Origin: Nocardioides sp. zg-1228
GTDB taxonomy: Bacteria > Actinomycetota > Actinomycetes > Propionibacteriales > Nocardioidaceae
Assembly (NCBI RefSeq): GCF_017086465.1
Contig: NZ_CP070961.1
Span: 682,001-746,000 of the forward strand
Reading direction: 5' to 3'
Length of the DNA stretch: 64,000 nt
Under the pieces are notes generated by a model. It was not told the origin of the DNA, did not search any database, and worked only from the letters and a program-made list of their open reading frames with translations. Shown one piece after another: positions 63,660 to 64,000 of the stretch. A program made the position numbers and the translations under genes. Each line of letters opens with the position of its first letter. Position 1 is the stretch's first letter.

Positions 63660-64000
63660 ATGGATCACGTGGACCTGGCAGTCCCGCGTCAGCGGGCGCT
63701 GAAGCACGTCCAGGTCCGCGAGCACGTGCGGGGCCTGATCGAGGCCCAGCCCCCCGGCTCGGCAGCACCGTCCGAGCGCGAGCTCGTGGCCCGCTTCGGC
63801 GTCGCTCGGATGACCGTGCGCCAGGCGCTCGACGCGCTCGTCGCCGAGGGCCTGCTCGAGCGCATCCCGGGACGCGGCACCTTCGTCGCCCAGCCACCCA
63901 AGCCCGCGGGGCGGCTCACGTCCTTCACCGAGGAGATCCGCCGACGCGGGATGCTGCCGGAGTCGCAGACGCTGCTCGCCCGCGTGGAGCAGGCCGGGCC
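63660..64000 (+). CDS. GntR-family (HutC subfamily) transcriptional regulator, 3' end cut by the window edge
   Basis: About 113 residues are visible. The winged helix shows HVRGLIEAQPPGSAAPSERE, then VARFGVARMTVRQALDALVA and EGLLERIPGRGTFVAQPPKP, matching GntR/HutC. The start of the effector domain (GRLTSFTEEIRRRGMLPESQ) resembles UTRA-type regulators of sugar or histidine use. The effector is unknown. ATG 63660 has TAGCCT 7 nt upstream (leaderless). Confidence 0.9.
   Translation, partial: MDHVDLAVPRQRALKHVQVREHVRGLIEAQPPGSAAPSERELVARFGVARMTVRQALDALVAEGLLERIPGRGTFVAQPPKPAGRLTSFTEEIRRRGMLPESQTLLARVEQAG

Overview
The window is high-GC actinobacterial DNA. Gene content and order (ispF/cysS/rlmB block, otsA-DUF3263-LytR_C-otsB, DUF4032, a 13E12-type HNH gene, Tad/Flp genes, leaderless promoters) fit a Nocardioides-like member of the Nocardioidaceae. 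This is inferred from gene families; there is no rRNA in the window.

Layout. 0-9 kb: the end of ispF, a membrane sulfite-oxidase-like molybdoenzyme, a phased 32-bp repeat array, a secreted C39 peptidase, cysS-rlmB-metallophosphoesterase, a DUF4032 kinase-like gene and tRNA-Thr(TGT). 9-15.6 kb, minus strand: pdxY, a DOPA-dioxygenase-like gene, and an overlapping run of PhaC-like hydrolase with a histone-like tail, MFS transporter, PLP decarboxylase and ung. 15.6-19.4 kb: fasciclin protein, SigK-like sigma, RskA-like anti-sigma, and a glutamate-synthase-like FMN enzyme. 19.4-23 kb: trehalose synthesis (otsA, otsB). 23-24.8 kb: a SAM riboswitch controlling a threonine-synthase-like enzyme plus a sulfur-carrier protein, best read as a homocysteine-forming pair. 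24.8-31.1 kb: a GDYXXLXY/DUF2157 membrane pair, a methyltransferase/ATP-grasp pair, and TadE/TadG-like genes behind a structured leader. 31.1-33.1 kb: groEL with two CIRCE operators. 34-43 kb: nitrate respiration (narK, narGHJI, hemerythrin, cupin).

43-47.7 kb holds maturation genes for a molybdenum hydroxylase (MobA-like, CoxD, CoxE, XdhC/CoxI) and a secreted EEP nuclease-like gene. 57-63 kb holds the matching GAF regulator and structural genes coxS-coxL-coxM-coxG. Between them, about 47.7-55.4 kb is an accessory island: an IS30 element, single-gene modules (GNAT, DinB, PGPGW, S66 peptidase, VOC, small membrane protein), three frameshifted genes, and a dispersed repeat found in nearly every gap. 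Two SOS genes follow: a 13E12 HNH gene and an alkB homologue, each with a LexA-type box. The window ends inside a GntR regulator.

The strongest leads are: the phased 32-bp repeat arrays at two loci; the riboswitch-controlled ThrC-like/sulfur-carrier pair; the repeat-delimited island splitting the cox locus; the SOS box on alkB; the histone-tailed PhaC-like hydrolase; and many leaderless promoters (-10 hexamer 6-7 nt before the start codon), which I also used to choose start codons.
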